Below are positions 1 through 12,700 of a DNA stretch of 64,000 bases, piece by piece (positions within the stretch are counted from its first letter, which is position 1; each line of letters opens with the position of its first letter). Position numbers and translations under genes: made by a program. Source of the stretch: Paracyclopina nana (taxonomy: Eukaryota; Arthropoda; Copepoda; Cyclopoida; Cyclopettidae); the NCBI GenBank assembly GCA_019096065.1, contig JAGUCH010000002.1, forward strand, positions 756,501 to 820,500, written 5' to 3'. The notes under the pieces are model-generated. The model was given only the letters and a program-made list of their open reading frames with translations, did no database searches and was not told the origin of the DNA.

Positions 1-35
1 GCACCCCGCAAAAACTCAAAAAGTGCCCGACTCAC

Positions 36-336
36 CGGTGAACTCCTCGACTTGCTGATTTTCGTTGTCTGCCAAATGCTGAGGCGTGACAATCATTTTT
101 TGCCGGTGATAATTGTCCACGGCTGTGTCGATGATTTTCTGCTTTTCCCTCGATTTTCGCCCGGGATCGAGGAGCAAATTTTCAATTCTGTGGTAAATGG
201 TTTGGCGGAAAAGCGAAGTGAGCAGCTCGGTGACAATGCTGCCTCCATTTTTTTTTTCGGCTGGTCGGGATCGCACAGTGTGCACCCCCACCAAAAGTAG
301 GCACAGCACAATGAAAAAAGGGATTTTCATTCTCAT
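36..336 (-). CDS. Secreted protein of unknown function, first coding exon (partial)
   Basis: An open frame starts at the ATG ending at 336 and reads leftward. A second ATG two codons on could also serve. The first 25 or so residues form a typical signal peptide: a basic start (MRMK), a hydrophobic core (IPFFIVLCLLLVGV) and likely cleavage after TVRS. The remainder is hydrophilic and has no cysteine, which argues against a disulfide-rich toxin or protease inhibitor. A consensus donor (GTGAGT on the minus strand) follows base 36, so the gene continues beyond the left edge and only its N-terminal 100 residues are seen. A short prohormone or cuticle-type secreted protein would fit, but I recognise no family. 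The signal peptide and donor support a real exon; the function is unknown. Confidence 0.5.
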
Positions 337-2227
337 TACTTGGACGTCTAAAGGAAGACTGAAAATTCACTTGTTGCGGACCTGGCGCTAAAATCCCTGG
401 CCACACTGGGAAAATGGCCGCTTTGAAGCGTCCGCAATTTCCGCACAGCCCACCGTGCCAAAATCGAGTAGGTTTTGGGGGGGGATGAAGCGCGTGGCTT
501 TGAGGCCCGTTTACCCCGCTGTGCTCTACTCTTGGTGGCTGCAACGCTCAAACTCCCAGGAATTTTCAGTTGACTTTTGTTCCAACCCAAACTTGGAATG
601 TTCATTGAAACTCAAAAATGCAGATGTTTACATCGACTCCAAAAAAAATTATCATAAATTTGATTTTAGGGTTGTTTTATCAGGTATTTTCTGAGTGGAT
701 TTCAAGGCTCTCAGGGCTTTAAAAATTGGCAAAAGTTGGCAAATTTAAAGCTACTTTGTATTAAAAATGTATCAGGTGTATTTGTTAGGATTTCTTAGGG
801 CTTTGAAAAATTGCTCAGCAATTCAAAGTTCAACATTAATCCATAAATTAAATTTATTAAAAAAAACTGAGAGCATTTTTCTATTGAGCCCCCAAAAAAT
901 AAAAGTCTAATTTCAAATGTTGCAATTTATTTTCCTGTCAAAGCTTCAGGGTGAAAATTCAAATTTTTTTTTGAGCCTCAAAGGCCTCAAAAACCTCTAT
1001 TTTAAGTGAGCATGAATTGAGAAAGTGACTTCAGAGTGATTTTGGCCTTTTTGCCAAAAAAAGCCAAAAACTCAGTAACTCAGCATCTCAGCAGCTAGGG
1101 CAGTAGCTGACTTTTGAGGATTATTTAATCAGCTGTTGATTGTGGCTGTGGAATGTGCTCCACCCCTTCTTTGACCAGTGCCATTTTAGCCAACATTTTT
1201 GCTGGTGGTGGTGATAATTTGAAGGAATTCGGATGATAATCTGGTTGATCTAATCATAACAATCATTTAAGAGAGCAGCGGCGGAGGAATTTCCTGGGTC
1301 GCCTGTCAACAATCCAGGATGCAAAAGTTCCGGCTGATTTTTTCCTCTAATCACAATGGAACAACGCGAATGCGGAACCTTACTGAATTTTCTTCTCATA
1401 GCTCAGCATGACCCACAAAAAAGCCCACTACTCAGCTTAGTAGGAACTATTTCGCTTTTATTTTCTTTTTTTTAAAAAAAAACTCTCTATAATACAGTTT
1501 GGTTTTTTGTGAGTCAGACTCTTTTGATGAAAGTCTGCAAAGGTAGGAGAAAATGTTGCCATTCATTTGGACGCGAGTATTTTTGGGCACCAGAATACGG
1601 CGGAGTAATTACAAGGAAAACCGCAAAAATGCGCGCGCTTTTTGATGATGGCCGCGCTCACCTGAAGAAATGGAGACATTCTGTCGCGTAATATATCAAG
1701 CAAACTCTCATCACCTCTAGCCAAAAGTCTACAAATTATTTTTCGCCAAAATGTCATTTTGAAAATGGGCTTTTTCAGTTTGAAATAGTTCCAAAATTGC
1801 ATTAGTTTTCAGGGAAAAGTATGCATTGACTTCTTTTGTTTTAGAAAAACATTCAATTCAATTTAAGGCGGGAAACCTTTATTTATACAAATAATAATAT
1901 TTGGAAAGGTTCAAAATAGCTCAAGCTATGAAAAACATTTTTTTCAAGGCTTCAAAATAGTTCCAAATCAAATGACTCTTCTTAAAAGAAACCACATTAT
2001 GTATCACTGATATTTCATCACTGATGATCTCATGTGATACATTTACAAATAGTTGTCACTTCTCATTACCATTATTGAGCGTTCTAATCTGGTTAATAAC
2101 AACTTTGAATCCACTCTCTCTCTCTCTGTCTCACGAGACCAAAGGAATGTTAATTACCTATCATCATCCCCGAAATGAGTGGAACACGCGAACAGAAGTC
2201 ATCTACGCGCTCACAGACTCATATTTA
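337..2227. other. Gene-poor DNA, no gene recognised
   Basis: AT-rich sequence with short accidental frames on both strands. I found no run of codons with splice signals and no recognisable domain. A short CT-rich stretch lies near 2113-2130. The segment just right of 337 should hold the promoter of the secreted-protein gene. Confidence 0.5.
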
Positions 2228-2697
2228 AAGTAAACAATTTCGGACAAATTCGAGCAAATGCTGGCTTGGACATGAAGACTGATTCCAATTTGTAGATCCA
2301 TCATTTCTTTAACCAGGACAGAACAAGACAGCCCAATTGGAAAACTCTCAATTCGTTATAGTTCACGTAAAAATTAATTATTAATTGCAAACTAACGATG
2401 ATTCAAATATAATAATATAAAAAATAATAATAATAACATTAAGCGAATGATTTAAAAAACTAGCTCCTTAATATACCGTGATGTAAACTTATGTAAGCAA
2501 AACTATTATGAAAAGCGCAATTACATTAATTGTGTTCGATAATTAAAATGTATTTTGGTACGTGTCTTTCAAATTGAAAGTTCGCCAACTGGTGCGTGTT
2601 GTACTTTCCTAGGTGGATCAATGATGAGAAGCCGCATTGGAATCAGGACCTCGATCCAAGCCAGCATTTGTCCGAATTTGTCCGGAATTGTTTACTT
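2228..2697. mobile_element. MITE-like element with long terminal inverted repeats
   Basis: The left end, from 2228 (AAGTAAACAATTTCGGACAA), is repeated in reverse complement at the right end up to 2697 (AAGTAAACAATTCCGGACAA). The match continues for about 70 bases with scattered differences, through a shared GCAAATGCTGGCTTGGA-like block and CTGATTCCAAT. The 300-base interior has no long frame. This structure fits a non-autonomous DNA transposon, or alternatively a chance foldback duplication. I could not identify a target-site duplication or assign a superfamily. Confidence 0.55.
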
Positions 2698-4623
2698 GTG
2701 TCCTGTGGAATGCGGGTTGGAATGTGCTAAATAAACTCGACAAACGGTTGGCGTACTGTGTACCATTTCGTGGCTGTAAATCTTATTGCTACTGACTTTT
2801 GTTGGACTAATTAGAGGGTATGAACAAGGTTGTAAGAATGTATGGAATGTGACCGGTTCCACAGAGGATTTTTAAGCATGATTTATGAAGTTGATCTGGA
2901 TCCTCCAAAAAGACCCCCGAGATGCATTGAGACAACGAAGAAGTAAGTCCGCCCATTGGAATGCGCTCTCACGCCCTTAAAAGTCAAGCTTTTTACCGTA
3001 GCATCCCCTAAATCAGGAGAGCGTTATTATTACTTATGAAGTTGCGTGACTCTAATGCAAACATTGCGTAACATTCATGAAAACTATACTGACCTTAGCT
3101 TGAAATCCATTTCTGGAGCAACATCTTTTTTAAAGTGTTGAATTATTACATAATTCAATTACTTTTTAGAAAAATACTTCTAACAAAAAAGAACAATGCA
3201 CCAATTAATTGGGTATAATGTCAGCTAGCTCTAAAAATCCCACTTTTTAACCACAAGAAAAGTTTTTTTGCAGCCAAAAAATAATCACTTTTCGAGCTAA
3301 TTTAGGGCAACAGTGAGTCTTATGATAACTAAGGGAAGTAGATACTTTCAATTTGAAACTTGATTCAGGGCGATGCATGGTAAAATAACGAAGACGTCGG
3401 AATTTCTTGACGGGCGCGGATGAAAAATTCTTGTGAATTCCGCACTTGTCACATGCCAGAAGGAAGAAAGAAAATCAATGGCCATTTAGTAGTCGAGCAT
3501 ATACCAGATGATCCAGGCCCTCGTGAGGAATTTGAAAATTACCGACTGAAAGTCGACCACCTGCCTTCAAGCGAACATTTCGCATTCCTCAGTAGCAGCT
3601 ACTTTAATTTTAAAGGCCTGAATCATCTGCCAAGGGCGCTGTTTTCCAAAAAAAAACAATATCAACTTGTGATCCGTCTTGACGCATTTTTCAAACCATC
3701 TATGTGTAGCAGAGTTTACAACAAGATTTCGATTGGGAGTCAGTGTTGATCTTTGCTGATGAGTTGTGCATTGAGGATCAGCTTTACAAGTGGCTCCGTT
3801 CACAACTTTGGTGAAATGATGCACATGAGTTGTCGAAGTTTTTAAAAAGGGGTAGTAGCAATTATCGATACTTTGCTACTTCCTTTGACGACAGTCGGAA
3901 TGTCAATGATATTCCCACAACAGAGCAAATTCCCATCACAGTGGTCTGGGGTCATGTGGAGAGGCCAACTTTGGAATGTGGAATAAACACATTTTTTTTG
4001 CTGCACATCAAATCTGATTATGCTGTTGTATTTCGTAATCAGACACAATTAATAGTACTATGTATAGTGATTACACTACTACATGTAATAATAGTTTTTA
4101 GTAGTTATGTATGCATAGCCTAACAACTACATTTGATGTTACATTATAGTTATAGTTCATCTTTGTCTACTACACACACACTGTTGCAACTCTTTGAACA
4201 TTGAACAATATTTTTTTACTCATTTGCTGCCATTGTGGTGAGATAATTTTCTTATATGCAAGGTACAATGTACGTTGTTCCTCCATACATTTCTGTATAT
4301 ATTTGTTATGCTCTTTCTGCGGAGACAAGCAACACCAAGCTAATTGATTTTGATGACCTAGTCGTACTTATCGGCATCGACAAGGCAAGTATCAACTAAA
4401 CATGTTCGGGATTTCATCTAAATTGTGGCGGAGTTCACTTGGAAAGTTAGTCCTTTGTTCACAAATCATCAGAGAAGATTCGTGCTGTGCAGTCATCGAA
4501 ATCCGGATGCAAACTTTGCCCAACATGGATGCTTAGTTTTCAAGAGTTTTAAGCGCCTTTCATGTCGCTACTTTAAAGTACGTATCTAAACAGATAAAAA
4601 CAGCTAGCAGTAGTATTGGATAA
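2698..4623. other. Gene-poor DNA with possible decayed coding remnants
   Basis: Mostly AT-rich. Between about 3420 and 4400 there are short coding-looking stretches in different frames, for example LIDFDDLVVLIGIDKA near 4340-4385. They have no shared frame, splice signals or recognisable domain. They may be remains of an old gene or transposon, or chance. No intact gene is supported. Confidence 0.35.
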
Positions 4624-7600
4624 TCAATCATCGTCCTCATCTGCGTTTTTGGGTATTGGTCGATAGTGAGGTCGTTCAGTGACTGAGGCTATGGATCCTC
4701 GATGTCCATCCGGAAGGTGTTTCACGTGCTCCTTGATTTCAGCTTTCACTTCCTTCAATTCTTTCTTCAGATGTTTCTTTATGTCCCTCTGAGACTCCAA
4801 GCTGAGCATTTTCTTCAATGTGGGCTTGGTGGATCCACCAGAGGCATTAAACACTTCTTCACCACTGCCATTGTTTAAATCACTCTCTTCAACTACAGGT
4901 GGCTCATGGCTATCAATCGAGACACCTAAAAGCATTTAAAACACTTTAGTAACTAATTATGAAAGAAACGACTGAAACAAGGGGCCAACTCTAAATAACA
5001 CACTTATACTTTATTAAAGGGTCATTAGTCAAGTATTTTCTCTCAGTCACAATGGTCTTTTTTCTGAAGAAAAATCTTTTTCTAGTGTACATATATTTCA
5101 AGATTTGTTGACACAAATTTTTTCAGGCAAATTAGCTGTAAAAATCAGTGACTATATGGCTTTAAAAAATGCAACATTTATGTACTATAAAAAACAGGGT
5201 GTGTCAGCTAAAGCAACACTATAAATAGAGAGAGTGTGTATTGATGGAAATTGTGATTTTTTTGTCTGGCTAATAATCATATTGAACAGAGTCCAACTGG
5301 TTAGGTCTTTATTACACTTCATCAGCTGATGCCAGAGCCACAGATGAGCTGACTTCCGGTATGGGCCGAGGCTCGAGGGGTTTGTGCTCATGATGCCCAT
5401 CCCCGGGCTCTTTTGGGCAAAGAGAGAAAAAATGGGTTTTCAAAGCCAAAAAATTAAAAATGTTTTTTTGCCTACTAGCGCCTCTTTTCAGCTTAAGTAA
5501 CCGATTTCAGGCAAATTCCGAAAAAACAGGGTGACTCTTTTTATCTTGCTCAAACTCTGAATTGATGGAGCAGATGAAAGGCAATCAAGAGAGAAATAAA
5601 TCTTAACAATTTTAGCAGAAAAACGTGGAAATTAAGGCACTTTCTTGCACTATTTTAAAAAAACAGGGTGACTCACTAAAAACAGCTTGAGAGTAACCCT
5701 GCGAGCAGTTAAGAGAATAATGAAGAAAGAAAGAAACCACGTGAAAATGTATCCAAATACACAGCTGTATTTAAGTGCCTCAAGCAGAATATTTGATTAA
5801 AAACAGGGTGACCCAAGAAAAAAAATTAATTTGAATGTTTGGGTTTCTTTGAAGCAAAGTTTCAAGCAGAATCTGCATAAAAATAAAGGGTGACCCAAAA
5901 GTGTGAGTTATACCCTCATGTTAAAATGGAGAGATCAGTAAATGAAAATGGTTCCAAATAGACACTAGTTGTATTACCTGTTGGCATTGACTTCTTCTTA
6001 AGCGAACCAATCCCAGGAAATCCTGTGCCTGACCCAAATGAGATTTGCCTTTGGAGCTCTCTGAGATTGGGATCCGGTTTCCGGATTGGCTTTGGAGGAG
6101 CCGCAACTGGAACTGCCACTGAAGCTCCGCCCATTGGCGGGCCTTCATCATCCTCAGTGTATTTTTTGGCGCCAGCATTTGAAGGGTCCATGGGAAAGAG
6201 CTCACTGGGCTCAAAAGTGGTCTTGTCAAAGCAATGAAATACATCCCAGGATTTGGACAAATGGCCCTTGTTGAATAGGAGCCTTAAAAAGAGGCAAATG
6301 TATTTGGACCTGTATCCGTAGTCTAGCTGTATTTACCAAGTCAAGTGAGAGACTCCAAGCAGGGATATCATGGATAAAACCATGGCCATTGTTCTGAAAG
6401 GGAACAACTGGTCCCCAGATTCCTCATCAAACATTGGATACTTTATCAGGGGATCCAAACCAATCATTTTCTCACCACCAGCCAATCTGCAATTTGGTGC
6501 TAATCAAATACAATCGAAAAAGTATAATTCAATTTAGAAATGACTCAACTGCAGGTCATAACTTACAAAAAAAAATTAGATTTCCCATAACTAAGCATCC
6601 AATCATATTATTATGATATTTTCCACAAAATACATATTTTTATTAGTAAAATCTGATGCAAAATTCGTAGTTTGCTACAGTTTAGAAACTTTTGCTCCTA
6701 AAGCGTAAAATACATTTTGATACAGTTTAAACAAATTCTGTGCCTTGTAAGTTAATTGAAATATGTCAAATGTATTTTGCTCATAAAGTGCAAATGGTAA
6801 TAGTCGTAACTATTCTGTATTTTGGTTCCATTCAAATACTGTGAGTCAATATAAGCTGCTAAGCACGCATTAGCATCCTAGACAGTTTAAAAAGTAAGTA
6901 TTCTGTATTTTAATTAGGTTCAAATCCTAGGACAAGAAACCCATACAAAAAACATAGGTATCCTGTATCCTCAATCAAATTACCCAGTGATTTGGCACAA
7001 GTTATAAATATACCTGAAAAATAGGCCAACGATGTAAGCAACAAGAGATCCATAGGTGTTGCACCATTCCTTGAAATGCACAACAATCAACAACTGTGGA
7101 AACAGGATAACATAGACCAGGTCTGAGCACATTGCCCTACAAAATGGCACGGATGTATCCCGATACATGCATTACGCTGTAATAGTATGTATTTACCAGA
7201 GACCATAAATGGTCTTGATGGTCAAAGCCATGGCTGTGGCCATGGCACCAACTATGAAAATAGCAATTCTCATGACCCAGAGGATTTCAGTTTCGGAAGC
7301 GTGGGGCCTGAAAATCAGCTTGTAGACATTCCTGGCAAACATGGAGGAAGCTGACAATACTGAAGAGTCAGCTGAGGACATGACAGCAGCTGACACTGAG
7401 CCAAGACCAAAAAATGCAATGCTTGGAGGACAGAGGTACTGAAGTACCATTGGTAGGATCATGCGAGCATCATCTGCTGACAGTGTGGAATTGCCTCCCT
7501 TGAATGCTGTGTCAGACCAGTCTGCAAGAAATACAGAAATGTATCCATGGCTCCTTGACATGAAGCCTTAATGACTTGGTATGACCTATGGCCTATGAAA

Positions 7601-9721
7601 GGGGCCATTAGCCAGCTAAAAGTACTTTTAGGACTTACTGGTGGACTTGGCAATGGCTCCAATCAGAACTGGAGGAATGGCCATGAGAATACATCCAAAA
7701 GCTGCCACATACGAAATGATCACAGCTCCAGTAGCAGTTTTGCTTGACAAAACACGTTGGAAGTAAACCTGTCGACATTACAATTAGTATCTTTGCTCTT
7801 GCATACATCAAGAAGGGAATTTCAGTTTCCAGGACTGATAGCCAAAAAGAACGATGACAATTAAGTCACATTATCTCATTAGTTGAATATAGCAAATAAA
7901 TGCAACACCTTTTGAATACATTACAAAAAAGTCATAGACTTTTTGAGTATCCCATTTCACAATATTAAGGTATATCAAAAAATATCTAATTATGAGAATA
8001 CTATTAATAAGTGACATTTCAGTTTGTGTTGTAAGATACAAGTTTTAAATGTAATGAACACAAGAAACTCAAGGAATACATTACTATAAATTCAAGGACT
8101 TTTAGAGTTTCCAATTCCACAAAATTAAGGTCTTACAAATAATATACTATAATTAGCGACATTTTAATTTTTGTTGAAAGATACATTTTGTGAATGTATC
8201 GTTGTATTTAACCCAATGAACTGGATAATGAGACTAGATTGATACATTTCAAATTGGCTTTCAGTTGCCTGGACTGAATTTCACAGACGAAAGGAATAAA
8301 TCAAATGCAGAAATATTTTTAATTAGTAGCATTTTGTTTACCTGCCATGGGATCCCACCAAAAGTTAGGAGTAGCATGTAATCAGCGTAGAAGAAGCCAT
8401 AGCCCTCACCAATAGAGCCAATCCAATCTTGGCTGTCATAAGTGATTGGGTTCACAGCTTCGTGGGTCCACGCAAAAGGAATACTAAGTACCAAGCCAAC
8501 GAGAATACATCCCAGCTGTACCACATCGGTGTAAGCCACAGAATACAGCCCACCCACCCATGTATAAAAAATGGCAATTAAAGCGCTGACAATCACGGCT
8601 GTATCCATCCCCATGTTGATGATGATGGCCAAAGTTGCGCCTGTATCCAAATACATATTGTATGCTGCATGTATTTCATGATTGAAGTAGTCTTACCCAG
8701 AGCAGCTAGAATACCAGCTGACCAGAATACCTCACCACAAAGAGCTGGTAAGAATAGAAGACCCCCCATTCTTCCACCAAATACATCTTGCAACGGGTCA
8801 AGCATTGTAACGTATCCCTCTTTTCTCATCTTGTGGGCAAAGAAAATGCCACCTAAATGTATCCAGATATGCTTTGAAAGCTTTTAATGTATTTTAAAAT
8901 GTATATACCTAGCACAAGACTCAGGGCATATCCAAGAGGTGCTTGGCACCAAATCAGCCCATCCTTGAATACAATTTCAGCTGTACCATTGATGTATCCA
9001 CCTCCCACCCAAGTTGCAGTCATGGTGAAAATGCCCACAAACATCCCAATGTTTCTTCCAGCGAGCATAACTTCCTCCTAAAAAAAGAAGTTGAAACATG
9101 TATTTCGCTCCTTTTTTTCAGGCCAATACATTTAACATACTCAACAATACATTTAGGTTCATTTTAATGAAAAATATCGTAAAAACCTGATTAGTATAAT
9201 GAAAAATTGCATTTTTTTTGCTGGAAAATAATATATGCAACAGTTTTTAATAGCTATGTATTCGGCTACATTTGCACTTTAGATAAACAATCATTTGCTT
9301 TAATGTACTGAAAAATGTCACTATTGGATACATTTCAAGGTAAAAGAACTTCAATCTGAAACCCATTCATTTAATTTTAGTTGAGTTGTCATTGGCACAG
9401 CGAGGATACAGGAGCCATTTTGGAGGCTAAAGGTCAGAAACCATGTGGTTCTTCTTTAGTAGCAGCAAATGTGAAAGCTGCAGCTTTCTCTTTCTTACGT
9501 CATGAGAGTTTGTGCAAAAGCAAAATCAATATTTTCTCATGGCCATGATTGCTAACAACAATAAATACACATGCAGCAAGCAATTAATCACCAACAATAG
9601 CATATTAACTTACTTCTTGGTCAATGCCTTCACCACCCTTTTTGTTGGCTGCCCACATGCCCACAGCCAAAATGAGGATGTAAAAGAGGATGACAGACAA
9701 AATGCCCAATATATTGATCAT
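4624..9721 (-). CDS. ChT: High-affinity choline transporter (SLC5A7 family)
   Basis: Sodium-coupled transporter that returns choline to cholinergic nerve endings for acetylcholine synthesis. Ten coding exons: 9721-9614, 9077-8909, 8852-8697, 8640-8342, 7768-7639, 7521-7197, 7136-7014, 6486-6337, 6282-5978 and 4925-4624. They sum to 2067 bases (688 residues plus stop). The translation follows the vertebrate and insect transporter closely: [17 protein letters not shown] in the first transmembrane region, [54 protein letters not shown] and ASSMFARN. The C-terminal cytoplasmic tail, about 160 residues, is longer than in mammals and acidic at the end (DEDDD). An acceptor just upstream of the ATG (after 9728) means the 5'UTR lies further right, so the promoter faces VAChT. 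The family assignment is secure. Confidence 0.95.
5186..5897. repeat. Dispersed AAAACAGGGTGAC motif inside the last ChT intron
   Basis: The last intron of the choline transporter, about 1050 bases, is far longer than its neighbours. It carries five copies of a motif close to AAAAACAGGGTGAC, near 5190, 5521, 5661, 5801 and 5884; the last is reduced to AAAGGGTGAC. Spacing is irregular (roughly 330, 140, 140 and 83 bases). The copies at 5661 and 5801 suggest an old 140-base period. No function is evident. Confidence 0.45.
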
Positions 9722-9728
9722 CTTGGAT

Positions 9729-12700
9729 CTAAATGTAGATAGGTTCTGAAAAGAAAACGTATTTAAGCTTTTATATCAATATTATGTATGTATTGGATAC
9801 ATTTTGTAAAATTGAGAGTGGCGAAGTCATGTGTTCCATGTATTTTGAGCCAAATACTATGTATTTGCCAATTTCATTAACTGAGTTGTACTACCTATTT
9901 AATCTACCAGTAAACTGGGCAGTACACCCTTAGAATACATAATGACTGCCACGCATGGCACAGTAGCCAAACATGGGATACAGTTACAAAAACAACAGAG
10001 TGCTACGACATTACTTTGCCAGACAAATGTATTACTGACTTTCCAAATGAAGCATGAAGGAGCCAGGAAAACTTTCATCCGGATACATATGGTAAAAAGT
10101 ATCCTTTATGTTAGCTAATCTTATCAATTATTTGGGAGAACGGCTAGCAAAGTTTTCCAGATACATCTTTGTCTTTGGGAAGACTTTTTCCCAAGTCAGC
10201 CAGAACGCATTTGATATGCGCTTGAGATGAATACAAAAAAGTACGATGAAACTTAAAATGGTGTACAAGCTGTCTGGTTCATGTTGCGTGATCCCTCACA
10301 AATCATAAATTGTCATGTCGAAGTTGTTCCAGGCAGCTTCTCAGATACATTAAACTGACGTCATTGCCCTGAATACAAGTTGCATTACAGGATGCATAAA
10401 ATACAAAAAAAAATTATCAGTACACTTTCAAATCAAATTTCATCAGTGTAACTTGTAAAAAAAGCTCACAAGTTACAACTTTTAAGTTTTTAAAAAAACT
10501 AGAAAAGCCTTTTTCCTACAGCATTTAAAATATTTATCTCCAACAAATGTGTTTTTGGTGTAGTACTAAAGTGGGTTCTATTAAGAGTACTTTTTTGATT
10601 CCAATCTCGATTTTCGCTTTTTGGCAAAAACAACTTGTTATTGTATCTTCTACTCCCTTCAGTGGCCAAAAAAGTGCATCTGCAGAATTGCTGAATACAG
10701 CAAAAGTATCCTAAAACCTTTTTCAGTACAGACAGTGTTGCATCACTCCACAGTGAATTACTTTTAAAAATGTATCGTGCAAAAACCTGAAATGGTGCTC
10801 AAAAATACATCCAAGTATCCACTCAATAATGTATACAATTCTTAAATTCTCATCCAGTTTTGGGTATAGAAATATGATGTAAGAGTATACCTGGTATTTC
10901 AAAGAAGATTTATAGAAGTCCAAGTCCGATGGAAGACTTTTGAGACTCACTTAGATGATAAATGTCTTATTTGGCCAAGCAGAGAGCTGAAGATGGGGTA
11001 TGTGTCCAACTCCTTATTGGTGGTATATTATGGTATACTTTAGGCCACAATCGTCTCCCCAGCGCAAGCTGGTCTTTTTGGATGGAGTGTTTTCCGTGCA
11101 AAATCCTAAGCTACCCGTGGACATTTGTTCGGGAAATGGTGGAGGTCAAGCGTCCTCCAACAACTCGAGATAAACCAAAATTTTCCAAGTATAACTGGTA
11201 TACTATAAACATCGAGTCTGCAAGGAGAGAAGAAAGCCAATTAAAAAATGATCAAAGGTGAGAGAAAGTGGGAGAGCAATGAGAAAAAGCCTTTCCTAAT
11301 TAAATGATTTTTATAACTTGTTGTACAATCAAAATTCACAGCGTCAAAGTTACCATGGTAAAAATATACCAAAACTAAAAGGTTGAAAAATGATCTAAGT
11401 GTACCACTTTCCAAAAAGGAAGCAAAATAACTTACTGTTTGATGCTGTGGTATCTTCCAGAGGTTGCCTCAGTCTGATGGCAGGATTGGTATATTGGTGG
11501 TATGATCCCTGTCCGAGGGTTATATATCGGAGTCTGTAGGGTGGTATAGTGGTATATTGTTGAAGAATGTAACTTTCTTTCTTACTGCACTCTATTTACT
11601 GAGCGAGGTATTGCTGCTAGTCACATGTTTTCTCTCCAGGCTTTCACATTTTGGTCATGGCCAGGCAAAGGTGAAAGCCAGGCACGCCAAAGCAGCCTCC
11701 ATGGCCTTCATGGCCTTCATGACATGAAACCTCAAAATTACACCTTTTTACAGATTTTCAGGGTATTTTCACTCAAGAAATTCCCATTTTGGCCTTTTGG
11801 TAAACTAGGTCTGTTTTCTTAGAGTGAATACATCTGGATACAGGAGAATACAACGGTTGAAGAAAGGCCACAAAAAAGGCCGACAAGGCCCGGCCATGAA
11901 AGAGGAAATCGAAACTTCCGACGTCACTGAGCGCGTTTAATACCAGTGTATACCACCATGAAGGTTACACACACGTGGTTACACACACCATGTGATGCAG
12001 TGGTAATTCTGGTATAAAATCGGTATTTTCGAGGTTGCTCAAACACTTTTAATGATTTTCCGCCAAATCTAACCCTTTAGTAACTTATACAGAATTGTTT
12101 TCACCCAACTGCTGTTTTTGCATTTTTTTGCGGGGAAAAGTTTGATTTTTGATTGACAGACACTTGACGTACATCAAAACGTGATTGGTAAAAATACAGA
12201 AAATAAGGTGGAAAATTCAGTGGTTTGAGCAGGAGAAAGCTTTGTTGACATCCCTTGCTTTTGTAGGTGAGATGATATATTCTTGGATTCGTAATCCTCC
12301 CTTTTGGGCATCCCACGAAAGCGGTATACTCCATGAATACCAATAAGGTAAAAACAACTCGGAAGCCCCAAAGCTAGAATTGCTAATGATCCAATCAAGT
12401 GTATTTTCGTCTCCTGCCGGTCTGCGCCAGGAAATTTGGTAATCGATGTGTAGCCTCAAAATTCATTACCCTTTTCTTTTATGGCAAATTAATATACTAT
12501 AGGGTTTCTGAAGCCTAGTGAGTCCCTAAAGATTTAAAGATCACCTTGTTTCTGATAGACTTTAAGAGAATAATTGAAAAAATCCAGCAAAAAATCATGC
12601 ACGACTGAAAGATCCAAAATACAGAAACAAAGATACATCTATCTCGATACATATGAATACTTTATGAGTGCCGAATTATCTCTTTATCAGTAGAGTAGTA

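Noticed and set aside
3420-4400. Several 70-110 codon frames between 3.4 and 4.4 kb that look partly coding
   Set aside because: They lie in different frames and strands without splice sites or any recognisable domain. At best they are remnants.
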